A DNA stretch of 64,000 nt from Diploscapter coronatus (taxonomy: Eukaryota > Nematoda > Chromadorea > Rhabditida > Rhabditidae): the NCBI GenBank assembly GCA_964036155.1, contig OZ038422.1:84777201-84841200 (forward strand), written 5' to 3'. Of the stretch, positions 22,924 through 35,059 are shown one piece after another; the first letter of the stretch is position 1, and the number at the start of each line of letters is the position of its first letter. A model generated the notes under the pieces. It worked only from the letters and a program-made list of their open reading frames with translations. It did not search any database and had not been told where the DNA came from. Position numbers and translations under genes: made by a program.

Positions 22924-22930
22924 TCGCGTG
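22924..22930 (+). promoter_or_regulatory. possible AHR-1:AHA-1 (XRE-type) site
   Basis: TCGCGTG fits the aryl-hydrocarbon-receptor core (T/GNGCGTG) and lies about 160 bases before the gcy-36 ATG. In C. elegans, AHR-1 is known to control soluble guanylate cyclase genes in URX/AQR/PQR neurons. A 7-base match can arise by chance. Confidence 0.3.
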
Positions 22931-22968
22931 CTAAAGTCACTTCACTACATCCATAGATCCGAGCTATT

Positions 22969-23072
22969 TTATCTCTATCCTTATCTTTATCAGCACCTTA
23001 TCAATTCCTTCCATCTCTCTTATCACTCCCTTATCAGCTCTTATCATCAAACTCATATCCGCCTCCCGATAA
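22969..23072 (+). promoter_or_regulatory. GATA-motif cluster upstream of gcy-36
   Basis: Eight GATA cores lie in 104 bases: TTATC at 22969, 22981, 22987, 22998, 23020, 23031 and 23041, and GATAA at 23068. They end 16 bases before the ATG, in the proximal promoter or 5' UTR. The density is far above local background. Binding by a GATA factor is inference; the pyrimidine-rich strand could also serve RNA processing. Confidence 0.5.
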
Positions 23073-23087
23073 GGTTCCCGTCCAAAA

Positions 23088-26000
23088 ATGGTAAGTTTAA
23101 ATTATATTGATTTAAAAAAAATTTAATTTTTCCTTTATTTTAGTTTGGCTGGATACATGAATCCTTTCGGCAGCTGGTGTCGAGAAAATACGGCAAAGAC
23201 ATCTGGCTGAAAATCGTGTAAGTAATTAAACCCGACTTAATTACTCCTAATTAAACGCTTAATTAGAATAGTTAACGGATTAATTGAGTGAGATCAAAAG
23301 ATCGAAATCAGTGAATTTTTTGAGCGTTTTATATGAGAAATATCTCTCATTTCGTCATATATTTTCCGGGAAGCAGTCTTGTGCATGGCTAATTAGAGCT
23401 ATCGATAAATGTGATATATGATAGGATATCCAAGGAAGGAAAAGATAGACTTTATTTTTAAAAAATAAAAATAATAAAATCCTAGAAAATATTTTTTCAC
23501 AAGAATAACTAACTAAATATTTAATTACCCAAAAATTAAATATAATTCCAAGTTGATATGCAATTTCATAATAGTTTTCTGAATATTTAATTGTGAAAGA
23601 TAAATCTTATGAAATTCCGACCTATGTCGAAAGTTGTTTAGAGAAATGGCCAAGTTTGAAATCGGTACCGAATCGGAAATCGCTCATTATTACAATGATG
23701 ATGAAACTATGCGACTTGTTGGTGCCATGGCGAACGTAATTGGTAATTACATACTTAACTGCCCAAACTAATTAATTACCTTAATCATCCAATTACCTCA
23801 GTCAATTACCCCCAATTAACTCTAGGAATTCCCATTGAAGAAGTGTGGGAAGCATACGGAGGGTTTCTGATTCAGTTCACAATGGAAACCGGCTGGGATG
23901 AGCTACTCCGAGCAATGGCTCCGGATCTCGAGGTAATTAGCGACTTAATTAGCCAATTAAATACTTAACTATCCTCTAATTATCTATTTAATTAGGGATT
24001 CCTAAATACGCTGGATGCTCTTCATTACTTCATCGACCATGTAGTATACAAGACGAAACTTCGAGGCCCATCTTTCAGATGTGAAGTACGAATTTCACCT
24101 TTTAAAAGTTACCTTTTAATTTTTTAAATTGAATTTTAGGTCGGCCCGGATGGCGCTCTATTGTTGCATTATTATTCTAAACGAAGTGGCCTATATCCAA
24201 TTGTTAAAGGTAAGAAAAGGTTTAATTAAAAAAAACCTATTTTCAATCTGAAAAAGCTGATCCTCGTCGTAAATTTAAAAAAAAAAATGAAAATTGTTAA
24301 ATCCCTAAAGATTCAAAATTTAGGCGTAGTTAGAGAAGTCGCCAGAAGAATATACGAAACGGAAGTCATAATGAAAGTCCAAGAGCGAAAACAGGAGCAT
24401 TTAGGTCAAATTTACAATGCTTCAAAATTATCCTATTTTCAGATTTTCAACTTACCTAAATTTGTTTACTTATTAAAAATTAAAAATTTAGATACCTTTA
24501 TTACTGAACACGTTGTTTTTATCCTGACCCAAGTCGAAAATGGCTCTTCTCAGCAGAAAACCATGATGTCAAAATCCGATTCGAGTTCGAATTTGACTGC
24601 GGTAATTCGGATCCCAAATTTTCAAAATCATCAAAAATAGGCTATTTATACATGGAATATGCAAGAATCTATTAAAATACTTTATAATTTATTCTCTTTA
24701 ATTGCATAATTCTATTAGTCGATATCGTATGAATTTAATCGATTGCTCCTACTACTAAATTTCACTGTCATTTTTAGATCGGCTACGAAATTTCGCCCAC
24801 TGATTTTGCGATTGCTTTCCCTTACCATATTTGCTTCGACCGGGTATATAAAAAGTTGCATTTTTAAAAAGAATTATCAAACTTCTAGGATTTGTTTATC
24901 GAGCACTATGGCATTCAAATCAAGAAGTCCTACCCGATGATTACAAGGCAGGAAACGAGGGTTACCGATATTCTGGAATTGGTTCACCCTGAGGTATGGC
25001 TAATTGAAGGGAAAGTCGATATTCATTCAGAGCTAGGGAGCACTTTCGTCAGGTGAAAGCATATATAGGGGATAGGTCGCAAGGGCTTTCTGACGATCGT
25101 CTTCCCTAGATCTGTAGTCATTTAGTTTAAGCTCAATTTTTATATAGTTAGCTTTACTTTGTTATAATTTGTAAGTTTTAAATAAAAAAGATCACTTTCA
25201 TCTAATTTCAATCTAAAGTGTGTATATGATTATTATTAATATAAGAAGCTGATCTCCATTAAAATTCAACTTCAGATCCCATTTTCCCACGAAAGTATCA
25301 CGGCGTTCAGCAACTCTCTATTCGTATTCCGGTTGAAAATCTCCGGAGATATGGTTCATTCGAATAAGGAAGAATTGAAGTCTGTTACTTTGAAAGGTAA
25401 AAATCACCTATTTCTAAAATAGGTAAAAACTTTAGGCGCAATGGTGACTGTGAACGAAGGAAAGCACATTTTGTTCATGTGCTCTTTAAACGTGACGACT
25501 GTTAGGTAAATTGATTTCTTTTCCAATTTTTTACTTTTTTAATTCTTCTATCTCTTTTCAACGATGTTGATCTTTTCCAGGGATTTGATTGAACGTACTC
25601 TTCATCTATCTGATATGCAGCGTCACGACGGTACCCGAGATCTGATCATGTTGAATCAAAGCCGAATGAGTCAAGTTGAACTGAAGTAAGACTTTATAAC
25701 ACCATATGGCGTTATGTATTTTCATGTGATGCCCCTATTAAAAATATTAATTTCAGCCGGAAACTTGAAGAAACGACGAAGAAGCTTAAGAGATTGGCAA
25801 ATGAGTTAGAAGTGGAGAAGCGGAAAACGGATGAATTGCTTTGCGAACTGATGCCGACGTCGGTAGCCGATTCATTAAGGCAGGGAAAGACGATGGAAGC
25901 TAGTAAGGAGAATTTGAAACATCATAAAACTCGATATTTGGACATATGAAATCTCTTATGCTTGAAGAAGGATATATGAAATTTTAGGCGAATTCGATGA

Positions 26001-27323
26001 CTGTACCCTTTTGTTCACGGACATAGTTACCTTCACGAATATTTGCGCAATGTGCACGCCCTATGATGTCGTTACCCTATTGAATGATCTATATCTGAGA
26101 TTTGATAGGCTGGTTGGGCTGGTAAGCTAGGGATGTTTTTTATTTTTAATTGTGATACGTCATTTTATTTCTATGACGGCTTTTAACACCCCCAAATTTC
26201 AGCACGACGTCTACAAGGTTGAAACCATTGGTGACGCCTATATGATTGTTGGTGGGTTGCCTGAACTTTGCGATAATCATGCCGAACGAGTTCTGGATGT
26301 ATCTATAGGTAAGTCTAGGAAAAAGCGATATTTAAGAATCGAGTTTAAAAAAAATCAATAAATTATAATAAAAAAAAATCGATATTTTAGGCATGCTTAT
26401 GGAGTCTAAACTCGTGCAGTCGCCTATCACTCATAGGCCTATCAAAATTCGAATCGGAGTCCATTCGGGCCCGGTTGTGGCTGGGGTAGTCGGCATGAAA
26501 ATGCCTAGGTAGGTTGGGGATGAAATTTCTTATAAGAATAAAAACTTATCGATTTTTTTGTTGTTTAATTTGAACAATTTTCAGATACTGTCTCTTTGGA
26601 GAATCCGTCGCAACTGCGAATAAAATGGAGGCCTGTGGGGTGCCAGTGAAAATTCACGTATCGGACACGGCAAAGGCTAACGGACTAAAGACGAACCAAT
26701 CTTTCGTATTTTCAGACAGAGGCAATACTGATATTAAGGTATATTATTCTTTCAATGATAATCGACTCTCTGCCCCCCACTTTCGAAAAAAGCTAGAAAA
26801 GGGAGAGAAGACCACACGCCCATAAAACTATGCAGTTATTGCGATATCCGTTATTTTTTTTCCGAAGCTAATATATTTTTAAATTCAGGGCAAAGTGATG
26901 TACACCTATTTCCTCGATCGAAATGATAGACGGAGCGTTTGGGAGCTGTGTGCTAGGCCTAGATGTAGGAAAATTTCTTTTTTTTTTTTTAAATCGATGA
27001 AGTTTCCAGCCGGAGAACAAACCATTGACGGCTATCATGAGCTGCACGATGAAGCGATTTATAAAGAAGATAATATGTCGCTGAATGGATCTGTTAATGG
27101 TTCGGTTAAGAGAAAGGTGAGTTTGAAAGAAAATTATCAGAGGAGTAATATTTAAAGCAAAAAAATTGAAAGAGACAACTTTACAAACAAAAAACTATAA
27201 AGAGGCAATATTGAAAAAATCTGAAGGTTATTTTTTAATTTAAAAATTTAGCAAAACGGCTATATGGCTAGAGGCGATATGCCTACTCACCACGTCCGTT
27301 CCGTTTCGTGTGCGATTTTATAA
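23088..27323 (+). CDS. gcy-36: soluble guanylate cyclase, GCY-36 type
   Basis: Twenty-one exons sum to 2016 coding bases, 671 residues. Exon 1 is only the ATG (23088-23090), spliced to 23144. Domains in order: H-NOX haem domain ([20 protein letters not shown]; proximal His in [16 protein letters not shown] motif), a PAS-like H-NOXA region, a coiled coil ([19 protein letters not shown]), and the cyclase domain ([33 protein letters not shown]). Metal-binding Asp residues are present in FTDIV and IGDAY. In the conserved FGDTVN..A.K segment it reads [10 protein letters not shown], so the catalytic Asn is Ala. The protein ends SCAIL, a CaaX-like box. Family members sense oxygen and make cGMP in URX-type neurons, often as GCY-35:GCY-36 heterodimers. 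gcy-35 is the main alternative name. Confidence 0.9.
25005..25200. mobile_element. possible small solo LTR in a gcy-36 intron
   Basis: The 196-bp segment starts TGAAGG and ends CTTTCA. It contains a TATATAGGGG box and AATAAAAAAG. CTAAT precedes it and TCTAAT follows, so a target duplication is offset by one base. It resembles the solo LTR at 21501 in layout but not in sequence. Confidence 0.35.
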
Positions 27324-29544
27324 AAAAAAAAACAGCATTTTTGATTTCAGAAAGAAGTATTTTATCTTTTATTTTTTCATAAATTACATTAATCTATGAG
27401 TCTAAAGTGTTAATTTTAAATAAATAAATATTTTATGCTTTAAATATAAATTTACTTATCACAAATTTCCCAGCTCACCTTTTCTGTTTTACCCTGGAAA
27501 ATCGATTTTTCCATTGCGAAGTTAACGACTTTCCGTCTGAGGTCGTAAAAGATAGGGGAATGGAAATGTGAACCCGTTTGGAATACGGTGTTGTGAATAA
27601 TGATACCTCAGGGATGAGTTAAGATGTACGGTAGTTTCCAGAAAAGGTCAAAAATCGATATTCCTGCAAAGTGTCACAATAAAATGTCTTTCCATATATC
27701 ATGCTTGCCTTTGTCTTAGCATAACTAATATTTTATTCAGGGCTAAGAAATTTACCGCCTTCGTTAATTTTTCAAGCTTTATTAAAATTTAATTCACTAG
27801 CATATCCACAGTATGCGTTTCTTAGAAAAATATAATTAGCATTTTCATTCTAAGTTAAAATTTAAATTAAATGTAACACCAAATCTGATAGTCTAAAATA
27901 ATTTATATATATATTTTTAAAAACTAGCTACAATTTAAGAAATGATATTTATATGTAATAAACTAAGTTTAGCTAAACTGACATAATATAGCTTAAAGGA
28001 TATTGCATAAATCTAAGACAATCGAAAATAATTGCTACATCCCAAATTAGCTACAATTCAAGTGACAACTATTCGAGGAAATGCGGTAAAAATTTGATGG
28101 GTCCCATTTTATGGATCATAATTGGTAGCGAAATGGGCATAAATGGGTAGGACGAATGGTAGCGGCAGGTGGCCGCGTAGTCCTGCAATGCTGGCTGGCA
28201 TATTGCGCACTGCCATATATGGGGGTTGACTCCCTCCCTTCTTTCCCTCTCTTGCCATTACCTAATTGATATGTCTGGCAGCAACAGAGAAGGACGGACA
28301 AGAGTAATGACTCTATAGCTCTTCCCTCCTTTATTTCTTATTTGGGAGAGTTCATACATACGGGAAGTCCAGCTAGGAGGATTTAACTTAGAAAGCCTAT
28401 TTTAAATCTAGCATGATATAAAAATATGAGATAGCACTTTTTAAGATAGGAGTATTTAATTTAAGTTGCAGAAATTTTAGATATATATATAATTTGATAT
28501 ATCAATATATGAAATGAAAAAAAAAACTTAGAGAAAACTATAATATGTGATATTTCGAACATTGAAAAATACTTAGCCAAGGATTTGTTTAGGATATTGA
28601 AAATCTGTTCTTTACTATTATATCTTTCATGCCTATATTTGACCTGAGGCTGGAATATTGAAGATTTTCAGATTATCCCTATTTTCCATTATGAATTCGC
28701 CTTTAAGAACACAGAAATTACCGTAATCCGTCTTAAGATGCCCCCTTAGTTTAGAGGAAGATCACCTTATGCATCTTCTCTATGGGAGCCAATGCTTATT
28801 GGTCGCCTAAATGGAAGTGGGCGTGGCCTTAGGACTAGGACAATGGAGCTTAACACTGGAAAAGCTTCCAGAATAAAGGCATTCTTGAATTTCCCTTTAT
28901 AAACCAGGCGATTTTTCGGTTATATGCTTAGACTCGATTATCATATCATTAAATTTAGGATATCTAAGATTTAGATTCTCCTGCAAAATCATGATAGAAT
29001 GATTTTGAGAGGTTCGCGAATTTAATGGATATTTTTGGAAGATATAAAGTGCGCTATTTTGATTTTTTAAGCTGAAGCACTTTGGCAAACTTGCGCTTTG
29101 ATTTTCATTGTTCAAAAAATTTTGCTCGGGCTCTTGGTATCGTTAATTGGAGAGCAAATCGATGTTCATGCAGCAATTAAAAATCGAATTTGTAGCGCGA
29201 AATAGTAAGTCGCGTAGAAGAGAAATGTGAGAATAGCGTCTAATTTTGAATACCGACGTCTTTTTCAATCAATGGTATTTCATATATCTCTCGGTAAGCC
29301 GATCTACGTACCGGATAATCTAACAACATGTTGTCGGATTTTCGCAGAATTATCACTAAATTTGCGCACTAGCGATACTTATATCTCAAGATCTTAAGAC
29401 TTTTCTTCGATACATCTTAGGTTGTCCCATATATGGCTGGACATATAATTTAATATTTCTGAATTTTCGAACTTCAAAAATCCATAACTTGGAACTTTCA
29501 AAATATTTCTATTTTTCTTGCCCAACTTAAACATTTTAGAATTC
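27324..29544. other. intergenic region upstream of ceh-14
   Basis: 2.2 kb between gcy-36 and ceh-14. AATAAATAAA-like signals at about 27420 may end gcy-36. A family D element lies at 29138-29276. No gene is supported; ceh-14 regulatory sequence is expected here. Confidence 0.6.
29138..29276. mobile_element. MITE-like element, family D
   Basis: The ends TATCGTTAATTGGAGAGCAA and TTTTTCAATCAATGGTA are imperfect inverted copies. The core TTCATGCAGCAATT and GTCGCGTAGAAGAGAAAT are shared with 19042 and 46857. It lies about 270 bases before ceh-14. Confidence 0.7.
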
Positions 29545-32500
29545 ATGATGATGCCTCAGACTTGTGAGGATGAAAATTTCGAAACATCGATCCCGAACGA
29601 TCAGACCATTACAAATCTTGCCAACTTGCCGGCAGGGAGAAGTACAGGTATTACTAAATGCTATATAACTTATAATATTTTCTGACTTATGCAAATTTTT
29701 GATTTCTATTAAAGCTTGGATATAGATTCATTAAGACTATGATTTTGAATCTTATCAAATTCTGAACTCATTCATCCGTTTTTTGTTCGTCCCTATGACT
29801 GTTCCTACCACCACCTACAATTTATCCGCATATCATGGATTATCTTAGGGCTTCGCTTTAGAGCTTATAAATCGCGTGAATCCCCGACTTGAATCCTTTT
29901 GAATTCAAATTTTCGACCACTTTATTGATTCTCAATTTTTTGAAACTATAATTTATTTCCTAAGCATTTTTGTTAAAACGATTGAATATATTTAAATATC
30001 TAAAATATTTATTTACTTCCTAAATTTTAATTTTCAATCGATGGGCGTATACTTTGAAGGTAGGGCGGATGAATTATATATGATCTGGTTTATCCTCGTA
30101 TGCTTAAACATAGAACGTCCATAAGAGGTGCTAAAAGGTTTGCAAACATGCTGCCAAAATGCGCTTCTACTACCTGTTAACCTGACTACATCTGTCGAGA
30201 GAGAATATCCTTGTTTATCCATTTTATATCCCCCCTTTTAGGCCAGCCGATATTGAATTTTTCCCTCCCAAAATATAAATGACTTGCTAAGAGTTATAAT
30301 TATGAAAGATCTCCGGAAAAAGTTTATTTTAATTAAAAACTACAATTTCAGAGTTATTATAGCTAAATCTGGGATAAGAAATTTACTTTAAGTGCTCGTA
30401 TCCCGAAAGCTTTATTTCGTTCAAATAAGTTATTCTTTTGGAATAGTTTCCTAGATATTCCAAAGAAATAACGTATTCCAGTGGAATAAAGTTTTCTGGG
30501 TACGAGACAAGGATAGTAAAAAGCTAGGCTTCATAAAATATAAATCTATTTTTTCGTCATTTAATTAAAATTGAAACTTTCAGATGCGACAAATCTATCG
30601 TCTATCGCAGCCGGCACGCCATTTTCGGTATGCTCAAAATGTGAGCTACCCATACATGAGCAATACGTGCATAAGGTTTTGGAGCGGTATGTTATTGTCG
30701 ATGTCGAAATCTGGGATGCGTGCAAAATGGTGCACGGTTATTTGTAGTGATTAGAAAATCGAGAAATAGAACGCGAAAAGGAGAAAGACTGGCCCTAAAA
30801 TCCCTATTCTTTCTCCTCTCATTTTCGACCTCCCAGATTTGGGCATCAACAATAATTTTCAGATTTTTTAATTTGTAAAATTTAACATAATCTAAATGAA
30901 AACTTTACATTTTTTCCTATTATTCTTGAAACTTAAAATTTTTTATTTAATTTAAACGAAACAATAAGGAAAAAACTTCTAATAATTCTTTGATTTTCTA
31001 AATTTATATCACTTTTAATAGTCTTAAAAATCGATATTGCAATTTTAATTTTAGCTGCTACCACACGGAATGCATTCGATGTGACGATTGCAATCTATTA
31101 TTAACGACGTCTTGCTACTTAAGGGAGACTAATATGTACTGCCGGATTCATTTTTACAAGTATTTAAAAGTTTTAGGCTTAATAAAGATTATGCTAATTT
31201 TTAGAAGATATGGCGCCAAATGTGCGGGGTGTGGTGAAGAATTACTACCGGATAATGTCATAAGGAAAGCCGCAAGTAAGAATAAAAAAAATATATATTT
31301 TTTTTTTTTAATTTTCGACTTTTATGAAATATTTTATAACAATTTTTTATGATGTTATTTAATTTAGCCATATTATTATTTTTTAATTATCGATTTTCAG
31401 ACCACGTCTATCATTTGAACTGCTTTATATGCTGTATTTGTAAAACCGAACTTCAAACTGGAGATGAGTATTTTCTGGTTCCTTCTGAAGGCAGACTGGT
31501 ATGCAAGACTGACTATGAGGTGGCTAAAGAAAAATGTAAGTCTGAAAACTATTTAAAAGCTGCTTTTCATCATTATTCCCATAGAAAACGATATTTTAAG
31601 AATAATATGTCGTATTTCATATTTTTAGAATTTAAAAAGCCGATCTTCGTCGATATAACTCATTTCTTCGAGCTTTTCCAATTTTAATTTCGTGTGGGAG
31701 TCAGAAAATAGTCCGAATTCCCATGGAAAATTTCCCAAGTCACCCCCTCAAAATACTTCAATTCTCATCTATGATTTTAACATCTTTCCCCAATTTGTAT
31801 TTTCGTACAATTTTCCTTGACGATGTGTTTTACCCGAATCTCTATTCCATTGCAACACATAAAACATAAAATCTGCATTTTCTGCCATTTTTATTACTTT
31901 TCAATTTTTAGCCGACTCTGATATGGACAATTCGAATAAGCGACCACGCACCACGATTTCGGCTAAGAGCTTGGAGATTTTGAAACAGGTAGAAAATTTC
32001 ATTATTAAAATGGCAACCCGGAAAACCGCGAGACCACGAAACATTGAGAAATAGCGTGGAAAAAGAAGACCTAGCATCCCATACCCTACCCTAACCCTAT
32101 ACTATTTCGCGCTATAGTCTCGCGGTTTCCAAATAGTCATTAAAATAACAAAAAACTCCGACTTTTTATTAAAAAGAAGAAACACTTTACATGGAGTCAA
32201 AGCAAATCTTTCAGGCCTATCAAGCCTCGAGCAAGCCGGCGCGTCATGTTCGTGAAGCCCTAGCCCGAGAGACTAACCTAGATATGAGGGTTGTTCAGGT
32301 GAGATTTTAGGGATTCTTGACGCTCAAATTTGGAAAGTCGAAAATGAGGAGAGAAAGAAGCGATTTTAAGCGCCGAGTTTTCTTCTTCGCGTGCTATTTT
32401 TCGATTTTCTAACCACTACAAATAACCGTGCACCACTTTGCACGCCTCCCAGATTTTGGCATCAGCGATAGTTTCATTAAAAAATACACCAAAATGTTTA

Positions 32501-33236
32501 AGGTGTGGTTCCAAAATCGTCGTGCGAAAGAGAAGAGACTGAAAAAAGACGCTGGACGAAGGTGGGGGACTCAGAGTGCGGGCGGCATGAGCAAGACGGA
32601 CAGCGACAGTAATTCTCCAATCGGAAGCACCACCGAGCAGAGTCCGTCTTACGGTAGGATTTATTGATTTTTGTTAAATATAGATTTTTCAAAAAAATTT
32701 ATTCTTTCTATATTAAACTGCACTAAAATCCTGTTGTTCACGTTGCCGATTTTTAAATCTGTATTTTCCTATATTAGGATAGATTTATCAATTTTCTAAC
32801 TTATTAATTTTCTTAAATTCTAATTTTCCATCATATTAGGCTACATGGAGAGAATGGACGTTGAGACGCCCCACCTTGAAATGACGTCATACGGCAATAA
32901 TTCTGCACAGAATAACGCCCTGAAGCCTGAGGCCGAAAATTCGATTCAACTTGGAGAAATGTCTGAAAATCACGACCAATCAGGCATTATGAGCATCTCC
33001 CCTATGATCGGAGTCGGATGTGGGATGGTAAGTGTGCGGATTACTGTAGGTTAAAAATTAGCATATTAGTTTTAAATTATGTTGTTAAAAAATTAGGATA
33101 CGATATTAAAAATAAAATTAGCATACCATGCCCATTATTCAGTTTTAGAATTATCAACTTTCAGATGACCACCGCTGCATTAACATCGGATGTTTATATG
33201 GACGCTACGCTCGGTTTTGACCCCTACATGCAGTAA
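29545..33236 (+). CDS. ceh-14: LIM-homeodomain transcription factor, Lhx3/4 class (CEH-14)
   Basis: Ten exons (29545-29647, 30584-30686, 31055-31159, 31205-31275, 31401-31535, 31912-31988, 32215-32298, 32503-32653, 32840-33027, 33165-33236) give 362 residues, near worm CEH-14. LIM1 runs from CSKCELPIHEQYV to YCRIHF and LIM2 from CAGCGEELLPD to CKTDYE, each with full zinc ligands. The homeodomain begins KRPRTTISAKSLEILKQAYQ and includes SSKPARHVREALARE and helix 3 [20 protein letters not shown]; this wording is diagnostic of the Lhx3/Lhx4 group. The tail is Ser/Asn-rich and ends GFDPYMQ. The start follows a CATTTTAG likely trans-splice site. In worms this class sets the fate of AFD, phasmid and other neurons. 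Its introns host one family C and two family B elements. Confidence 0.95.
30693..30854. mobile_element. MITE-like element, family B
   Basis: The ends TATTGTCGATGTCGAAATCTGG and CAGATTTGGGCATCAACAATA are inverted. It sits in ceh-14 intron 2, beginning just 7 bases after the exon. Confidence 0.8.
32018..32133. mobile_element. MITE-like element, family C
   Basis: CCGGAAAACCGCGAGACC and GTCTCGCGGTTTCCAAA form the ends, in opposite orientation to the copy at 20313 (interior CCCTACCCTAACCCTA). It lies in ceh-14 intron 6. Confidence 0.8.
32313..32470. mobile_element. diverged MITE-like element, family B
   Basis: The right half keeps GCACCACTTTGCACGCCTCC and AGATTTTGGCATCAGC; the left end is degraded. 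It fills most of ceh-14 intron 7, and the acceptor TTTAAG follows about 30 bases later. Confidence 0.7.
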
Positions 33237-34413
33237 TCATCAAATTTAACCGTGAAGATCAGCTCTAATACAGTATAATTTGATCTTAGCTTTCAAATTG
33301 AACTTATCATTGTCATACAACGAAATTCCGCATATCAAACCGATGATCTAATAACTGTAAGTTTACGTAAAATACAAATTTCATGCATTTCCTACCGCCA
33401 AACTTCGATTCTTCATCAATATATTTTCTCGTCATTTTAATAAAATAGTAACTTTATTGAATCTTCAAAAAATTGTGCTAAAACTTGATTTTTAAATGTC
33501 ACATAAACACTTGCGATTCCTTCTTTCAAAAAAAACTCGTAAATGACGGACGTTCGCGGCCGCCGATTTTGGACGCCCCCACTCAGGCTTTTCCTGCAAT
33601 CGTTGTGCACGAATAGTCTCTCTCAGCCTGATTCTTCTGCCGTTTTTATCGTCCTATTTCCGCGGATTTGATCGTTTTGACAATATCAAATCAATGACTT
33701 GATTTTGGCAGCTTCTAAGACAAACATTTTGCAAGAATCGCGAAAATCAAAAGCAGCAAAAAAAATGCAAATAGAGCGGATTTACGCTCATTATCGAGTG
33801 CCGTTTTGGTGCGCTTTATTTGTTATCGGTTTTGAAAGGAGGAATCGCGCAAGTGATCAAATTTTTGTGGGAATATACAAGAAAATGGTATACAGGCAAT
33901 GGAACTCGTCTTGAATATGATGCTTTTCTGGAGGGAGACGGGGGCCAAAAATGTTTAATTTGGCAACATTAAAATGGGATCTTCAAAATGTCGTAAAATG
34001 TAAAGGCAAGAAAGACCGGAATAAATATCAGAAGAATCAAGAAAATTGCAATTGTAAAAATTCTAACAAAAAATTTGAGGCAACAACACGTGAAGGTTTG
34101 TGTGAATCTAGGTGTCAATCAAAGTGACGTCCTCTGTGTCTCTGACTTAAAAAAATATATATATATAGCCGAGTCTGGAACTCATAATTTGTCACTTTCA
34201 TTGACGTAGGTTTAAAAACTTCGAAAACAATAAAAGATGAAGTAAATGTATGGAGTGCTACTTACAGAAGAGATGACGTCTTTTAAAATTTTAAGGACGT
34301 CATAAAATAAAAGACGCCTTTTAGAATTTTAGATGGCACTATAAAATTAAAAGATGATACCCTTTAAATTTTTAAAGACGCTAAAATATTAAAAGATTAC
34401 GCCTCTGACGCCC
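33237..34413. other. convergent intergenic region
   Basis: Between ceh-14 and the minus-strand 114-residue gene. A TTTTAATAAAATAG at about 33435 is a plausible ceh-14 polyadenylation signal. No gene is supported. Confidence 0.55.
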
Positions 34414-35059
34414 TCAGACCGACATCGTGCCGTTGCCATTAGCGGTGATTTCCGTCTTCGGGATGGAGTAGAGGATTGACGGACTGAAAAGCCAATAAGT
34501 TCAAAAATTAGGGAAAAATGATAATTCTTTAATTTAAAGACACAAACTTAGAGTATTTTTATGCCAATTTTCAGCTTAAAATGCTAAATTTTTATTTTTT
34601 AAATTCTACCTGGCATTTCTGACGAAAGAGCGCTTCCTCTTCCTGGACTTGGATCGCGTGTATGCCCTCAGGCAGAGGAAACAGAGGATTCCTGAAAAAA
34701 TTGATTTTTTGCAAAAATAAATCAATTTTCAAAAAAATCAGTAAACTATCCCCTTCCAACGCAATCAACTCACCGAGCGCGGACATCAAAAACATGAGGA
34801 TGGTAAGGTTGCGCAGGTCCATGATGTAGTCCGTCATTCGGTGCATGTCGTCGGCCACCTGCAAGAAAGAAAATGGCAATTTTTGTGACTTTTCTGGTAA
34901 ATGTTATCAAAATGATACCAAAAATATGGTGTAAGCTACCAAAAATGGTACCTGAATCATTTTGTGGATGTCCTTGAAGAGGACGTTCATGTCGGGGAAC
35001 TGGTGATGGTGGTCCATCATGTCGGGCGGCGGGTGGTGCGACGAGCTGCTGCCGCCCAT
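34414..35059 (-). CDS. 114-residue single-span membrane protein, family not recognised
   Basis: Four exons (35059-34952, 34858-34774, 34691-34610, 34483-34414) join in phase. The N-terminus is Ser/His/Pro/Met-rich (MGGSSSSHHPPPDMMDHHHQ), then comes an amphipathic stretch (VLFKDIHKMIQVADDMHRMT). One membrane span is about NLTILMFLMSALGILCFLCL, interrupted by an intron, followed by a strongly basic cytosolic-type segment (RAYTRSKSRKRKR) and a polar tail ending TMSV. The positive-inside rule predicts N-out, C-in without a cleavable signal (type III). A TTTCAG 12 bases before the ATG is a likely trans-splice site. If that site is an ordinary acceptor, the protein would extend upstream. No family was recognised. 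Confidence 0.7.

Larger units (their letters stand above)
22066..23087. other. divergent promoter region
   Basis: About 1 kb between the divergently transcribed 67-residue protein and gcy-36. It includes a family A element (22318-22477), a TCGCGTG site (22924) and a GATA-site cluster just before the gcy-36 ATG. Confidence 0.6.

Noticed and set aside
33663..33914. 71-codon plus-strand open frame downstream of ceh-14
   Set aside because: No splice signals, homology or composition supporting coding.
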